Source: Siphlonurus alternatus
Taxonomy: Eukaryota > Arthropoda > Insecta > Ephemeroptera > Siphlonuridae
Length of the DNA: 64,000 nucleotides
NCBI GenBank assembly: GCA_949825025.1
Contig: OX463778.1
Span: 50,988,829 to 51,052,828, forward strand
Direction: 5' to 3'
Shown: piece after piece, positions 25,397-38,486 of the stretch
How positions within the stretch are numbered: the first letter of the stretch is position 1
Layout: each line of letters opens with the position of its first letter
Notes under the pieces: generated by a model
Told to the model about the DNA's origin: nothing
Database searches by the model: none
What the model saw: the letters and a program-made list of their open reading frames with translations, nothing else
Translations under genes and position numbers: made by a program

Positions 25397-26111
25397 TTAA
25401 GCATTTAACATTACCATTTAAGCTGCATTTAGCATAATATGGTTAAGGAAGATACCAATATTGCTTATTTTACTTTGCTTCGTGGTAGGTATATAATATA
25501 AATTAATTTTTTTTATTAAATTCCTCACAAAAATAAAAGTAGCAAAATCGACACTGCATAAGAATATATTCGGTCTTTTTGAAGTTTTTTTGTCTCAGTG
25601 TGCAAAATGATTTCCCCCCACTTCTTATTGCAGCACTTTTAGGTCTAAAGGTTTCGCTAATATTTGTAAGAAGCAAACAAGGTCTTCGTATATATAGCTT
25701 CATGGTCGCTGTATATTATAACAAGTAAGAAGGTTTTTACTTTTTAATATTTTTGCCAAGTCAATTTGTTGTTCAAGGCAAACATTAAAGCAAGCGGAAG
25801 GAAAAAGGAGTAACGACCAACGTGAAGTTTTTCCAACCCAAGAGAACGAGAGAGAGAGAGAGAGAGAAGCGGAGGAATTGTTTTTGAACGGAAATGAGGG
25901 TGGTGTTTATAGATTATGGTTTATCAGTGGCGTCCACAAGCGGGCTGGCTGCGTGCAAGCGAGCAAGCACAGTATGCCACCACGACCGTTCGTTTGTCCC
26001 CTCGACAAATGGAGAAAACGAGCGACTGACCTGCTCTTATCAGCTGTAGCGTTATGTGTGTGCTTCCAGAATATTTTTTCAAACTTTCTTATCAATATAG
26101 GCAAGCTACAT

Positions 26112-26245
26112 TATTATATGCTACGTTTGACAACTGTTTTTTTTTATAACCAAAGGAACAAAAAAAGTTTAAAAAAATACAATATTATATGCTACGTTTG
26201 ACAACTTTTTTTATAACAAAAGGCAAAAAATATTTAAAAAATCAA
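26112..26245 (+). repeat. Tandem duplication of about 71 bp
   Basis: ATTATATGCTACGTTTGACA occurs at 26112 and again at 26183. Each copy is followed by a T run, TATAAC and an A-rich stretch. Confidence 0.7.
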
Positions 26246-26983
26246 GGGGAAATATAATATATAACATATATCAGAACCATGCAATAAAATTCATGGACGC
26301 AACCCGGGACAGTACGGACATGCTATATGGTTATGGAAAAGATCACACAATCTATACTTATGAAAGAAGATTTTTTATTTTTAATTATTAGACTGGATTA
26401 TCATTTCTATTATAAAGAAATATTCTCTTTTAGTTTTAAAAAATAAATTACTTAATCTACTTTAAAATAAAAATATGCATGAATTATCCTCGTCTTTTGG
26501 AGCCAAGTCTATATGCAAGGGGTATCGTAGGGTATGTAAGTAAAAAATTATTACACACGAAAATATACGAGCGATTAGGTTGAGAGTGTGACGTCATAAA
26601 TATCATGGACGTTGGTATCAACTCGTCACCGTGGTTTACATGATATGGATGCATCCAGTTAGTGTAGACTTGCTAGCTGTATAATATGTGCTTGTGATGG
26701 TTCGTTAGTTCTATTTTGTATTATAGTTCACACTAAATTCATAATTATATATTTTATTATAACTATTACTCTTATTTGGTAAGTTGCATGATCCCGTCAA
26801 TATTTCTCTCATCAATGCATAAAGGTTTTCCATATTGTAATATAGTTTTTTTTTTCTGCAGAGTAAATGTTTAAATGTTATAATATAGGCATGCAATGTG
26901 TATCATGTATCATGTCAGTAATCTTGAAAATGTGTATGGACTCTCATGTGTATTTTTAACAAATAATTCAGGCAATGGAAACT

Positions 26984-27104
<121 letters not shown>

Positions 27105-29359
27105 TACAGTATATATATCTTAATTACTTGTTCATTCTTTATTTTATTTTTATGAATTCATGCATGTAATTTATTTATTATGTATATAAATAAAGAAGAA
27201 AGTGATATAAAATTTACATAAATGTATATAACATACAGTAATTATCACCAGTGAATTATTTGCCAACTTTTAGATTATAGAGTTTGCTTATTTGAAAATT
27301 TTAAAATCAACATGTTTTTAGTAGCCAATAGTTCAATGGCAAGTTCTGTTTCTCTTTTTTGTGGTCTGAGCTGCTTGCTTGTAGGAGGGTCATCGAGTAA
27401 TTTAAAATTTTAATAAACAAAGTTTACTTCAACTTCTTTGCGTAATTTGCATTGCAGTCGTGCGTTTTTCCTCATTAATTTTTCACTTTATAAAAAATGT
27501 TATGATAAACATTAAAAAATTAAAACCTGTAAAATATAAAGCTATTAATGTTGAACTTCAACAAAAATACAAATTTAATGACATTGATAACAATTAATTG
27601 AACTGGTGAGAACGAGGGGCAACTTTGATAACACTATCTTTCTGTCTTTTTTTTTTAAACATTATTTCCCAGTCATATACACAATAGTGTCCAGTTAAGA
27701 TTATATTAAATAATCTTAATGGCCGGTTCATAATATAATTTTTTATTAATTTACTTTCCAGCTAAAACGTTGAATTTTTGTTTGAAGTTGACATTTTACA
27801 TTTCAAAACATATAACAACATATTATATATATAAAGTTACTTTATATTTTAATAGTTATAATTGACTTAAATTATTGAAACTATTATAGTTACTGATAAT
27901 ATTTTAATAATTACTACTGTTTTGTTACTTCATGTGTTCAACTTACTTTTGGAGATTTCATTTATTCATATTAAATGTCGTATTTACAATGTTTCTTTGT
28001 TAGAAAAAAAATTGTGAAGTTCAATGCAGTCAGTTCATTCCCTAACATAGTGAGACACTAATTGTAAGTACACGTGGCTTCGTTCTAAAATTTGTGACCA
28101 ATTTATTTGCAACGTCAAAATTAAAAAAAAAAAAAAGGTCGAAAATATGAGTTTTATACCTTGAGAAAAGGTGAAATGGACGTCGAAATTCCACCACTTG
28201 TACACTTGTCTGATGATCAGGCACTGCCTGAAAAATTATCATAAGGAATGCTATTTTCTTAATTTGGGGGGGGGGGGGTGAGAAGAGGTTCCTCGATCTC
28301 GACTCTTACATATATGTAATATGTATGCGCATATGCATTGAATAATTTTTGTTATGTTACTCCTTGAAAATTAAAGCAAAAAATTAATTTAAAATCTATT
28401 CTGTTCTTAGCTAAAAATAACACAAAATATTTAGTTGCGATATTCGTCTATATAACGACATTCACATCAATCATTCCTCATCATTTCTGTACTTTTACCC
28501 ACAACCATGTCTTGAGAAAAGAAAGGAACTCCCATACGCAAAGCATTTGAACCACAGTTTACTGAGTTTATACGCTGTAAATCAATTCTGTGGATGAATT
28601 ATTTTACTTGGCTCCACAAATAAAATATAACAATTACAATGTATTATTTTATAATACACAGTACATACATACGAGTTTATTATTTATAGTTCATGCTGAG
28701 CGTGCTGACTGAATCACGTGTGCTGCCTTGTATTATATATTATATTACAGTGCTGTGACTATTTGGTTATTTTTCCATACTCTCAACACACAAAATTTAA
28801 GTAAAAACATGGTTTATATTACCATTTTTTTTTTAAATCATGTGTTAAAAAAACAGGAATAATAAATCCATGTTAATGATGTGATATATTGAAATAATTA
28901 ATATTATTAAGATTCTGTTGTAATATATTCTAAATTCCCTACAGTTTTTCTTATCAACAGTAAATTATTTATACGCACTGCAAGAGTGTTGTAACCACAT
29001 TTCTCGGGGCAGCTTCCTTGTTTGGTCGGAAATCCGGACACTTGCCGGGTTTTGCTGCCTGCTAACTCAGCAACGCTGTGACTGCAGCTTCCGTCTTACT
29101 CTGTGCTCGTTCTCTCAGAGTTAATTATCCCTGAGCTCATTGCATACTTACTTCGCCGCACCAGATGCGCTTGTGGCAGAGCCTATACTTTATGTTGTAA
29201 ATAAAGCAAGCGCTCAATATGCGGTTTTATTTCTATATCGTATTTATCGTACTACAGAGCATTGCAATTAACATTTAACATAATATAAGCGCGCGAGAAA
29301 AAAAAATAACACTTTTTACTATTTTAATGCATTAATTTTATTGATGTATAGTCTTACTC

Positions 29360-29525
29360 AAAAACACTGGAACACTTGATGTGATTGTATTGACCGATGT
29401 GGCAACACTGTAGAGAAGTATGGTTTGGAGATTAGTCCAAAGGAAGAAAATACCTTCCACAAACTGTGACAGTGTTGCCACATAAGCTGAGCTCAGAATG
29501 GAAAACGATGTGTTCCAGTTTTATT
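29360..29525. mobile_element. Small fold-back element (AAAACACTGGAACAC)
   Basis: AAAAACACTGGAACAC and GATGTGGCAACACTGT on the left are mirrored by ACAGTGTTGCCACAT and GTGTTCCAGTTTT on the right, around a diverged loop. Confidence 0.65.
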
Positions 29526-29532
29526 TTAATCT

Positions 29533-29694
29533 ATTTAAACCGGTATTACATGATACAATTTTTCTAATTATTGTATAAAATTTTTCATTGCAAGAAAACT
29601 TAATCTCCATTTGTTTGTATGGAGAGGAAATTTTCTTGCAAGGAAAAATTGTGTATCTAAAATTGTATCGTGTAATATAGGCTTTACAGATCGA
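29533..29694. mobile_element. Small fold-back element (GGTATTACATGATACAATTT)
   Basis: GGTATTACATGATACAATTT and TTGCAAGAAAACTTAATCTC are mirrored by GAGAGGAAATTTTCTTGCAA and AATTGTATCGTGTAATATAG. It directly follows the previous fold-back. Confidence 0.7.
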
Positions 29695-32615
29695 GGAAGT
29701 TTAATAATTCTTAATCTCTATTTTACACTTCAATTATAAAATAAAATGGCCCAGGAAAAACGGAGCATTTTCAAATATCCTGGTGATATTCATTGCAAAA
29801 CCTAATTATTAACTTGTTTATTATTTTGTGGTATTAATGTTTACTCTATAACAGAAAAAAAAAGGTTGATCTAAAAGACAGAAATTTCCTACGTGAATTT
29901 TAAACAAAAAGCAAACAATATTTTCGCTAGATAAAACTTAATTTTATGTTAACAAAATAATATATAGATTAAGAATATTGTTTTTATATTTTTTATAACT
30001 TAAGGCAACGAGAAATTTTTCATATATAACAATAGGGCAAATTATTTATATTTCAACGTTTTTATTTACTAGGTGAATAATATTTTTTTTTCTATAAATA
30101 AAAATAAAAAGTGGCCTTTTTACTCGCGAATTTCACAATTCAAATCCAAAAAAGTAAGATCTGACGTTGACCCTAGAAATAATAATGTTTTGTTTCTCCT
30201 TTCAGGGCTATACTAGAATATACAGTACACGTTGCCATAACAAACAAACCATAATCATGCATACATTAATTAACAACTAAAAAAATAGAACTGTAATATG
30301 ACGTTAATACTTATTTATTAATATTTTAATGCTCTATTATAAAACGAACATATTTTGTTTATTACTATTATACAATGCAAAACTAGGGCAACAAGATGGC
30401 TGCCAAGACATTTAAGCTGACGTCATACCATGTTTTTATTATGCAAGGTATACTGTGACATCTAGAATGAGTATTGTAAATGAACTTTATACCTGAGACC
30501 AATGAACTTTTTTAATAAATATAAACAAGATTGTGTTACCACAGTGTAGAAAGAAAAATCCTTTGTCATCCAATTTTGTTTGTATTTAAGCAGGATTTAC
30601 AAACAACATTAAAAAAATTTACAGAAATAAATTACCTTCAATTAAAACAAAAACAAAACAAAAACATGATTTTTTATACAATATAAATATACAGTAAACC
30701 TTTGTTTTTGTTTTTTAAATTATTTTTTCTTTTTTTTTTTTTTGTTGCAGTATTTTAAATTATGGAGGTTTACGATGGCTATATATACTACATTGGTCTT
30801 ACCTCCACCAAAATTACAAATTTGTATAAAGTTCCAGAAAAAGTATTATGCAAAACATTCAAACTGTATTGAGGTGTATATAAAATAAATTGTTTTTTGT
30901 TTTCATGAGTAGTTTTTAAAAATACATTTTGATTCATGAAATTATAAATTTTGATGCAATTAAGTTCATGAATTGCATGCAGTTTGTTTATGTACTGCTC
31001 GATGTGCATTTAGTACGTGCTTTCGACCGGTGACGTCACGCTCAAGTCAGTATTGTGAGTGACAGCACGAGAAGCGTGCCTGCAGAGACGTGTTGGAACA
31101 ATGCAGCGAGCAGTGAGCCAGTCTCCACCACCCTGCACGTCTAATTGTCGCAATGAACTGCACTCACTGCACTCTTAACTACGTAGTTTATTGCATTTCA
31201 ACATAAATATATATATATAGTTCATTTTTACGTATCCAGACTTAAAGAACGTGCTTTATAACAATAACATAATGTAAAGAGTAATTAAAATATATACATC
31301 TGAATGAGCTTTAAGTATCATAATTTTTATTTATAGGTCAATTATCATGTTATGTATTTTTTTTTTTTTTTTTTTACATGTAGCATTTTCTTTATATTAA
31401 TGAATTTTATTTTATTCATTCTATAATATATAATGGACACAGATTATTAGAACATATAATAATTAACAAAATGGAATATAAATTGGTTTGAAATTGAGCC
31501 ATGACCAATGTTATTGTGAAAGCAGGGAAAAGTGGAAATTTAATTATAGAATTGGAAATATCATAGATGTATTAAAGTCTAGCAATACAGAATATTTGTC
31601 TTTTTGAATTTTAAGTGACTATAATAAACGCGGCGTACAACAGTATACATGTACATAACAATGTACAAGCACATATAATAAAAAAACATGGATTTCCTCT
31701 TCAATATGACGAATTTTAATTTTATTTTTTTGTTTATTTCTCTGGAGGCTGTACAACATATCAAGTGAAGATGTTCTCTCCTCCCCCCCCCTCGTGTCAC
31801 GAGTATGGAGGGTTGCGTTTGAGTTCGGGCTGATTCTCCAAAGTATTAATTTGCAACAAGTTACATTTTTTCACCAGTTTCCTTAATTCGTAATCTAAAA
31901 TTAAGTACGTACTATCTGTCTGGTAATTTTATTTCCTTGCAATAACAATAATAAAACCTTGCAATAATAAAACCACGATAAAAGATGATAAATCGGTAGC
32001 ATAAAAATATTTACATGCGGTCATGAATAGATAAGCATTAACGTTGATAAAAAATTCTCGTGAAAAAATAATCCAAAAGCTATAAATTATAATAATTATA
32101 AAACAATATTATTTTGATCCAATAAAAGACCAATTTTTTTGCATTTGTATATATAGGTATAATTTGTTTGTTTTTTTTTCAGGTGGGATCTCTTATTACA
32201 GATAGCTGCTGAGTACTTTTTTTTTATTTCCCAAAATATATAAATTTATATCTTATACGCAGTCTGAAGTTATAAATATTCATGGGGCAAAATTTTAACG
32301 CTGTATTTAAGATTAATACTGCATGATGGCCCAACTAACGCACTACTCGTGAGCCATTATATATATAACTTTAATTATATTTGCCACTTTCAAAAATCGT
32401 TTACCAATATTTATAGAGATTTTTTTCCACAAGCTCGATGATCATGATAAAATGCGGCGGGCTGTGATTGTGAAGGTTACACCGGCGACATGACCCGCTC
32501 GATGTCTGCTATTAAACAAGGCTGCTGCCGTTTGGTTTATAATATCATCATATATAGCAGCCGGCCGCCATCATGAAACCCCAGCAGCCGAGCGGGGGGC
32601 GGAGAGCAAAGCAAG

Positions 32616-32646
32616 GGGTCACGCCAACAACGGGTCACAGGGGTCA
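32616..32646 (+). promoter_or_regulatory. Three GGGTCA half-sites, two as DR3
   Basis: GGGTCA occurs at 32616, 32632 and 32641. The last two have a 3-base spacer. The island also contains a GGCCGCCATC stretch and is the most GC-rich part of srp intron 1 in this area. Confidence 0.3.
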
Positions 32647-33634
32647 ACAGTATGTATGGCTCCAACAGCAACGCAAAACCATCATCATCAATCTGATCCA
32701 GATAACACAGAAGCCAGATCATTATATATTTTACACTCACGAAGGGGGGGGGGGATTATAACGGAAAGTTATATTGATAGTGAATAATTTTGTCAAACTT
32801 AAAATAATTGGTGTTATTTTACTTCTTTGCTTATCAAAAGTTGTGGTTATTATTTTTTTTTTCCTAAATAGGTTTGACGAAAGAATCGTTTAAGATTATT
32901 TAACTGTAGTTTTTTTATAGGAAGTAGAATTTAAGTGATAAATTTACTCTAATTAAATAAGTATTTTATTAGACCTGATTAATTACACTTGTATAATTCA
33001 AATATCTTATGAGAATGCAAAGTGATGACCCGTATAATATTATAATAACAATAAAAAAGCTGCATACTAGAAATTTCTGTTTATTTTTTAAGTGACAATA
33101 ATAACTAAAAATATTTTAATAAAAAAAAAAATCTGTTTTAAAACAGAGACGAAGCATCTTAAAAATTTTAAGGTTTTTGAATTTCATTAATAAATACTTT
33201 TAATTAACTAACATATACCTTTTGCAACTCTATCATAATTCATAATTCATAATTATTTATTGCTTTTCGATTGTACAACAATATAAGCACGTCAGATACA
33301 TAATCACAGTAAAAAAGTTAAAGATCGTCAATTCACTATCACATAAAAAAACAAACAAACATAACATTGGTACAAAAAAAAAAAGGAAAAAATTGCACTG
33401 CATTGTCATAAATAATGTTCCAGCTAATATGCAACTAATTTGGCAATTTCCATACAATGACATATATATATACAATTGAGATGATATCAGAATATAATTC
33501 TTAATCGTTATATATTTATTTATAAAAGCATTGTCACACCAAGAATATTATGAGCAAATATAAACACACTATCCGGTATTAAAGACCTGGAATACAATAC
33601 AACAAGAATACAACTTACATAACATCCATATAAT

Positions 33635-33952
<318 letters not shown>

Positions 33953-36900
33953 TGATTTTATCAAACAAAGTATTTGTTTTTCAACTATATACAGTACTAT
34001 ATATTATATAGTTCAAATAGTTGAAAAACAATTTCGATGAGCTGACACTTACATAATTAGCTATAAGCTGAATTTTTTATTTTTGAGGTTCCAATTAAAA
34101 TTAAAAATAAAGCAATATTTTATTAGTGCCATATATATATTAATTAATAACGATATTTTTAATTTGCTCTCAGTAATAAAATACTTAAAATAAAAAGTTC
34201 ATATGTTGTTGAGTTCTAATAAATTTTATTTTAATCGTTATAAAAACTGCTACGTCAGAAAATTTTAATGAACTTAATGTGAGGGTTTTTCATAAACTTC
34301 ATAAATTAATGGATTTTATATTTCTTACAGTGTGTGATCATTATAGTAGTCCAAAATAGTTCAACAAAGGTTACTCAATAAATTTAAAGAAAATGGTGAC
34401 ATTTCCGCTTCCGTTTTCATAAGCTCCAAATATTATTTGAACCGGAAATGTTGCTATATTTGTTTAAATTTTAATGTGAAACTAAATATTTATTGAACTT
34501 TAATTATTATTCATGCACTGATAAATCAACAATAATAAAATAATTTCATGATTTTATGTTTAAATAACCATATATAGAGATCAACATTTACAAGTAATGT
34601 TCAATAAATTCGAAGAATGACACCCGAACCATCACAATATTTTGTTGGCTCGTGAGGAGTCAATGTTTGTCCGTTTAGTGCTCGATCAAGGATCTTTTGA
34701 GGGCGGCGGTGTTTGTCCGGTCGACCATGTACAAACAGCACGTAGCACGTACGCACGCGGCTGCTGCGATGAACGCACTGTGGCCCCCAGTGTGTCCACC
34801 CCCCCAGTTGACTGACAATATACAATTTGCTGCTGCAAAGTCCAGCTATGAACGTTACAAAATTTGTATACTTTCGACTCACCAGAAGCCTGCTTACACT
34901 GTAAGTCATTTCTAAAATTTTACTGTGATTTTAAAATATTATATAATATGTATTTATGAAGATGTTTTAAAGCCGTATAATATTGTGGGTTAATTGTTGT
35001 TATTGATACTCTAGGGCTTGTAGCTATAACATAGAAAGAATGCTCTGGGATCCCTTCAAAGCGAATAAATCTTTCACCTTTTACTAAAGAAATGTATTTT
35101 TTATATTTTCTATAGATGTTTTGCTTTAATTATTGTTTAAATTTTTTTAAAAAATTTCACACTTTCATAAGCATGCTTTTTTTTTTTAAGGAAATTTGTT
35201 AGCAAATCGCAAATGTTTCAACTAAAATGTTGCATTAGGGCATAATTATATAAAATCAATTTCTTTACAGTCTTTACTTTAGAAGACAAATTTCGTGTTA
35301 AATCCATACTCATTATAGATTTCAATATATTATGCTTTATGATATTTATTCAAAGCTTTTCATTACTTTTTTTTATATAATTTATAATAATAAAATTTTG
35401 ATTGAACTGTTAACAAACAAATTACACCAAAACTAATTTTCAATGTCTATTATATGTAAAAAAAGACGATAAAACACTAACACGTTTATTATCTCTTTTT
35501 AAACAACAACAAAGTAATTTAATTAATAAACAACATAATCTTTTTATGATATCATATAAAACAAGATTAAAATACAGTACAATTTAATTTTAAAAGCAAA
35601 ATAAAATGTATTAAAGATACCATGACCTAAGTTAACTTTTAAGTAAAGATAGTTGCATATCAGCACATATATATACGCTCTCAGCAGGGTCATTTTGATA
35701 AAACCAAACGTGTATAGTAGTAGAGTTGTATAGTATATAGTAGTAAGTGATTATACATTACATTGAACACACAGACAAGAGTATGGTTTGTTCTCGTTTG
35801 AATATCATACTTTTATCAGTGCTTACAAAGAGGGTATCATCTGAAACTTACGCCACTGTCTACTATAGTAGCCGTATAGCGTGAACTGATAATATATATA
35901 TACTTTAACAGTGTTTATATAATATTTACTGTATATACACCATCATGAGATAAATACATTATCTTTTCTAGCCAGTATACTAGACGTTAGCTAGACACTA
36001 TATATTAATGATAATGAAGAAGAAATATAGTCTTTATGATAAAATTTATTGTATTCTTCAATTGGAACAACAATTTACTGATAATAAAAGTATATATAGA
36101 AATGCAAAAACATCTTTCAACTCTCAGTGTTGAACTCGTGTTTGTTGGAATATCATCCCTCGTGTGTATTGATGGAAAAAAAATCAAAGTTGGAGCCAGG
36201 AATGAAGATTATTGGAACATCGAATTTCATCAATTAAGGTATAAATATTAATATTATTTATCGTATGTGACTTAGGGAAATTTAATTTGAAATATTTATT
36301 TAATTATTAAAAATATTATTAAATATTTTCGTTAAATAAATTTGTAACAAAATTTGATTCGTCGCTGAATATTTTTATGTGTAATATATATATATTAGCA
36401 GTGAAAAAATTATAATTTTTAATATCAGCCTGAAATTAGTATTGAATATTTTACACATCAGATGTGTCATTTATAAGCTACAAAAACAATTTTAATTTGT
36501 TATTTAATAAAAATTATACGTTAATATTATACTAGTGACAAATTGTTAATGGTATATATATGTAAAAAATGCGTTGTGTATATAATGTTTTTCTTTTACC
36601 ATTTTTTCACCACACCACAGCTCTATTTACTGGTTGTTATGCCGATCATAATTTTGCAATGTACGCCCGAACGAGATTAAGCCGGAAACAGATCCCCCGC
36701 AAGTCGCGTGGTCGCGGGTGTTCGCTTTCAACAGCCGCCGGTTCGCACCCCCCCCCCCCCCCACCCCGCTGGGACTCCTTGGTCACTCGCAGTGCTCGGT
36801 ATGCGCAATCTTACCCACACACAGAGCACTTGGGACGCACTTGACTACGGTCAAATGCACCGCGCAAACACCTGTTGAGTGCTACCAAACACTTCCTTGC

Positions 36901-38205
36901 TGTCTCCTATTTTTAAATCATTTTCTCTTATGTTTATTTAATTTATTGACTGTTCGTAAAAATTATTAAATAATAAAATTGTCGTATCGTCAATTTTAAA
37001 ATTCTTACTGGCAGAAGTTAATTTACCTTGCGATTTCCCGTATAATTTTGTAATTAGTATCTGTGTTTAGTTTCAAAGTACAAAAATTAAATAATGAAAT
37101 TTATATAGGTTTCTTTCCGGTGAGGTTAAAATTGATTTGACAGAAACAGTGACGTTCAATTATTTTCCCAAACGGAAAGAGTTGAAAGTGTGTATTTTCC
37201 GGCCGTCTTTTGAATAACATGATCAGGAAACTTTCATGGTGCTGAATTATTAAAATGTCAAAATATGTCAACAAGTTGGCAGATTTTTAAATTTGAAACC
37301 TGCACTTTTAAACTTTTAAATTTTAAAAAATAACGCTGCAAATTTGAATACGCCACGGTGACACATGCAACCTTTTCTTCCCTTAGTGTTAATTTGAGCT
37401 ACTGCATGTCAGTTGTATAGTAAAAATTGGCAATATTAGTTTGTGTTCTTGTTCATAGTTTTGACTCCATGTTTTCTAATATATAGCAATCACGGGGGCA
37501 TCGATGGGGAAAATCCAAGTGTCATTTGCATTTTAAATGGGTTCCGTTTTCAAAATAAATTTATCATCAAGCGTACATGCAGGGACAAGGGAATATTGTA
37601 TTTACTTTTTGTTCATTATAATTATGGTTATTTGATTAATACAAGTTTCAAATGCATTAATCATTTTGCTTACTTTGTGCAAATAGTTCATTTAAAATTT
37701 ACTCTGTTGCATGCTTTTTGTTATAATACGAGATATGCCACGTCAAATTTTAATAAATAAAATATTCACTAATTGCGTCATGCAAGTATTAATATATTTA
37801 AAAAAAAATACCCCAATTGTTTAAAGAAATAAGTGCTCATGTAGAAAAATACAACAGAATACTTTTGAATTTTTAATATTAAAAAATTAAACCCCCCTCT
37901 TAAATTTCTAGTAAAAAAAAAAATCGTAAAGTCTGTTCATAAATACAATCAAAAATATAATAAATTAATAAATAAATTACCAATAAATGAATCTTATGTT
38001 CCCTTTACAGATGGTTCATCTGATTGTACGTACATTTACGAACAGACCTATAATGAAAAATATTATTCTAATTATTATTCAACATAAACAATATCCTATA
38101 TTGATAACTCACATACTGGCAGTTAAAACATTGATATGAAAGTTTATAGATTATTTGTGTGATTATGCTGGCTATATATATAATATCTCATAATAATTAA
38201 CTCAC

Positions 38206-38293
38206 CATATTCGTGCGTGAGAGCGTCGAAGTGAGTGGCGCGCTCGTGTTGATGTCCTCCCGGGGGGGAAGCTGCGGGTGACGAGGAGCTCAT
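38206..38293 (-). CDS. srp: srp coding exon 1 (start codon)
   Basis: The exon encodes about 29 residues beginning MSSSSPAASPPGG and ending THEY. It closes at a consensus donor, G|GTGAGT, in phase 1, which fits the phase-1 acceptor of the exon at 19019. The joint codon would be G+TA (Val), followed by LLQHGDPTS. The ATG at 38293 is the first in-frame ATG after an in-frame stop about 60 codons upstream, and it has G at position -3. The stretch is GC-rich and coding-like in an AT-rich setting. The 5' boundary of the exon is not fixed: upstream there is either a promoter (CCAAT at 38476-38472) or a further 5' exon. Another possibility is that translation starts at the Met codon about 10 residues into the next exon and this exon is untranslated in some transcripts. 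Confidence 0.7.
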
Positions 38294-38294
38294 A

Positions 38295-38486
38295 TCAGTT
38301 CGACTCTTGATAACACTGGAGTACTCGAAGGAGGCAGATCTGCCTGTAGCCTCGGTGACGTGCCCGTGACGATGTTGAGTGCCCGGCCACGAGGAAGTGT
38401 GTGGTGACTGCCGGAGCTGCGTGCTTGCCACAGCCCGACATATAATACAGTAGCAAGTATAGTCCACACTGATTGGTTCTTGTCAT
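38295..38486 (-). promoter_or_regulatory. possible uORF ending one base before the srp start codon
   Basis: An open frame in another phase runs from an ATG at 38486 (63 codons), or from an internal ATG at 38441 (48 codons). Its TGA at 38297-38295 is followed by one base and then the main ATG. If transcripts start upstream of 38441, this uORF would gate translation of srp exon 1, possibly by reinitiation. A CCAAT box at 38476-38472 and a TATTATATG string at 38447-38439 could instead mark a promoter, and initiation near 38410 would leave the uORF out of the mRNA. Confidence 0.35.
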
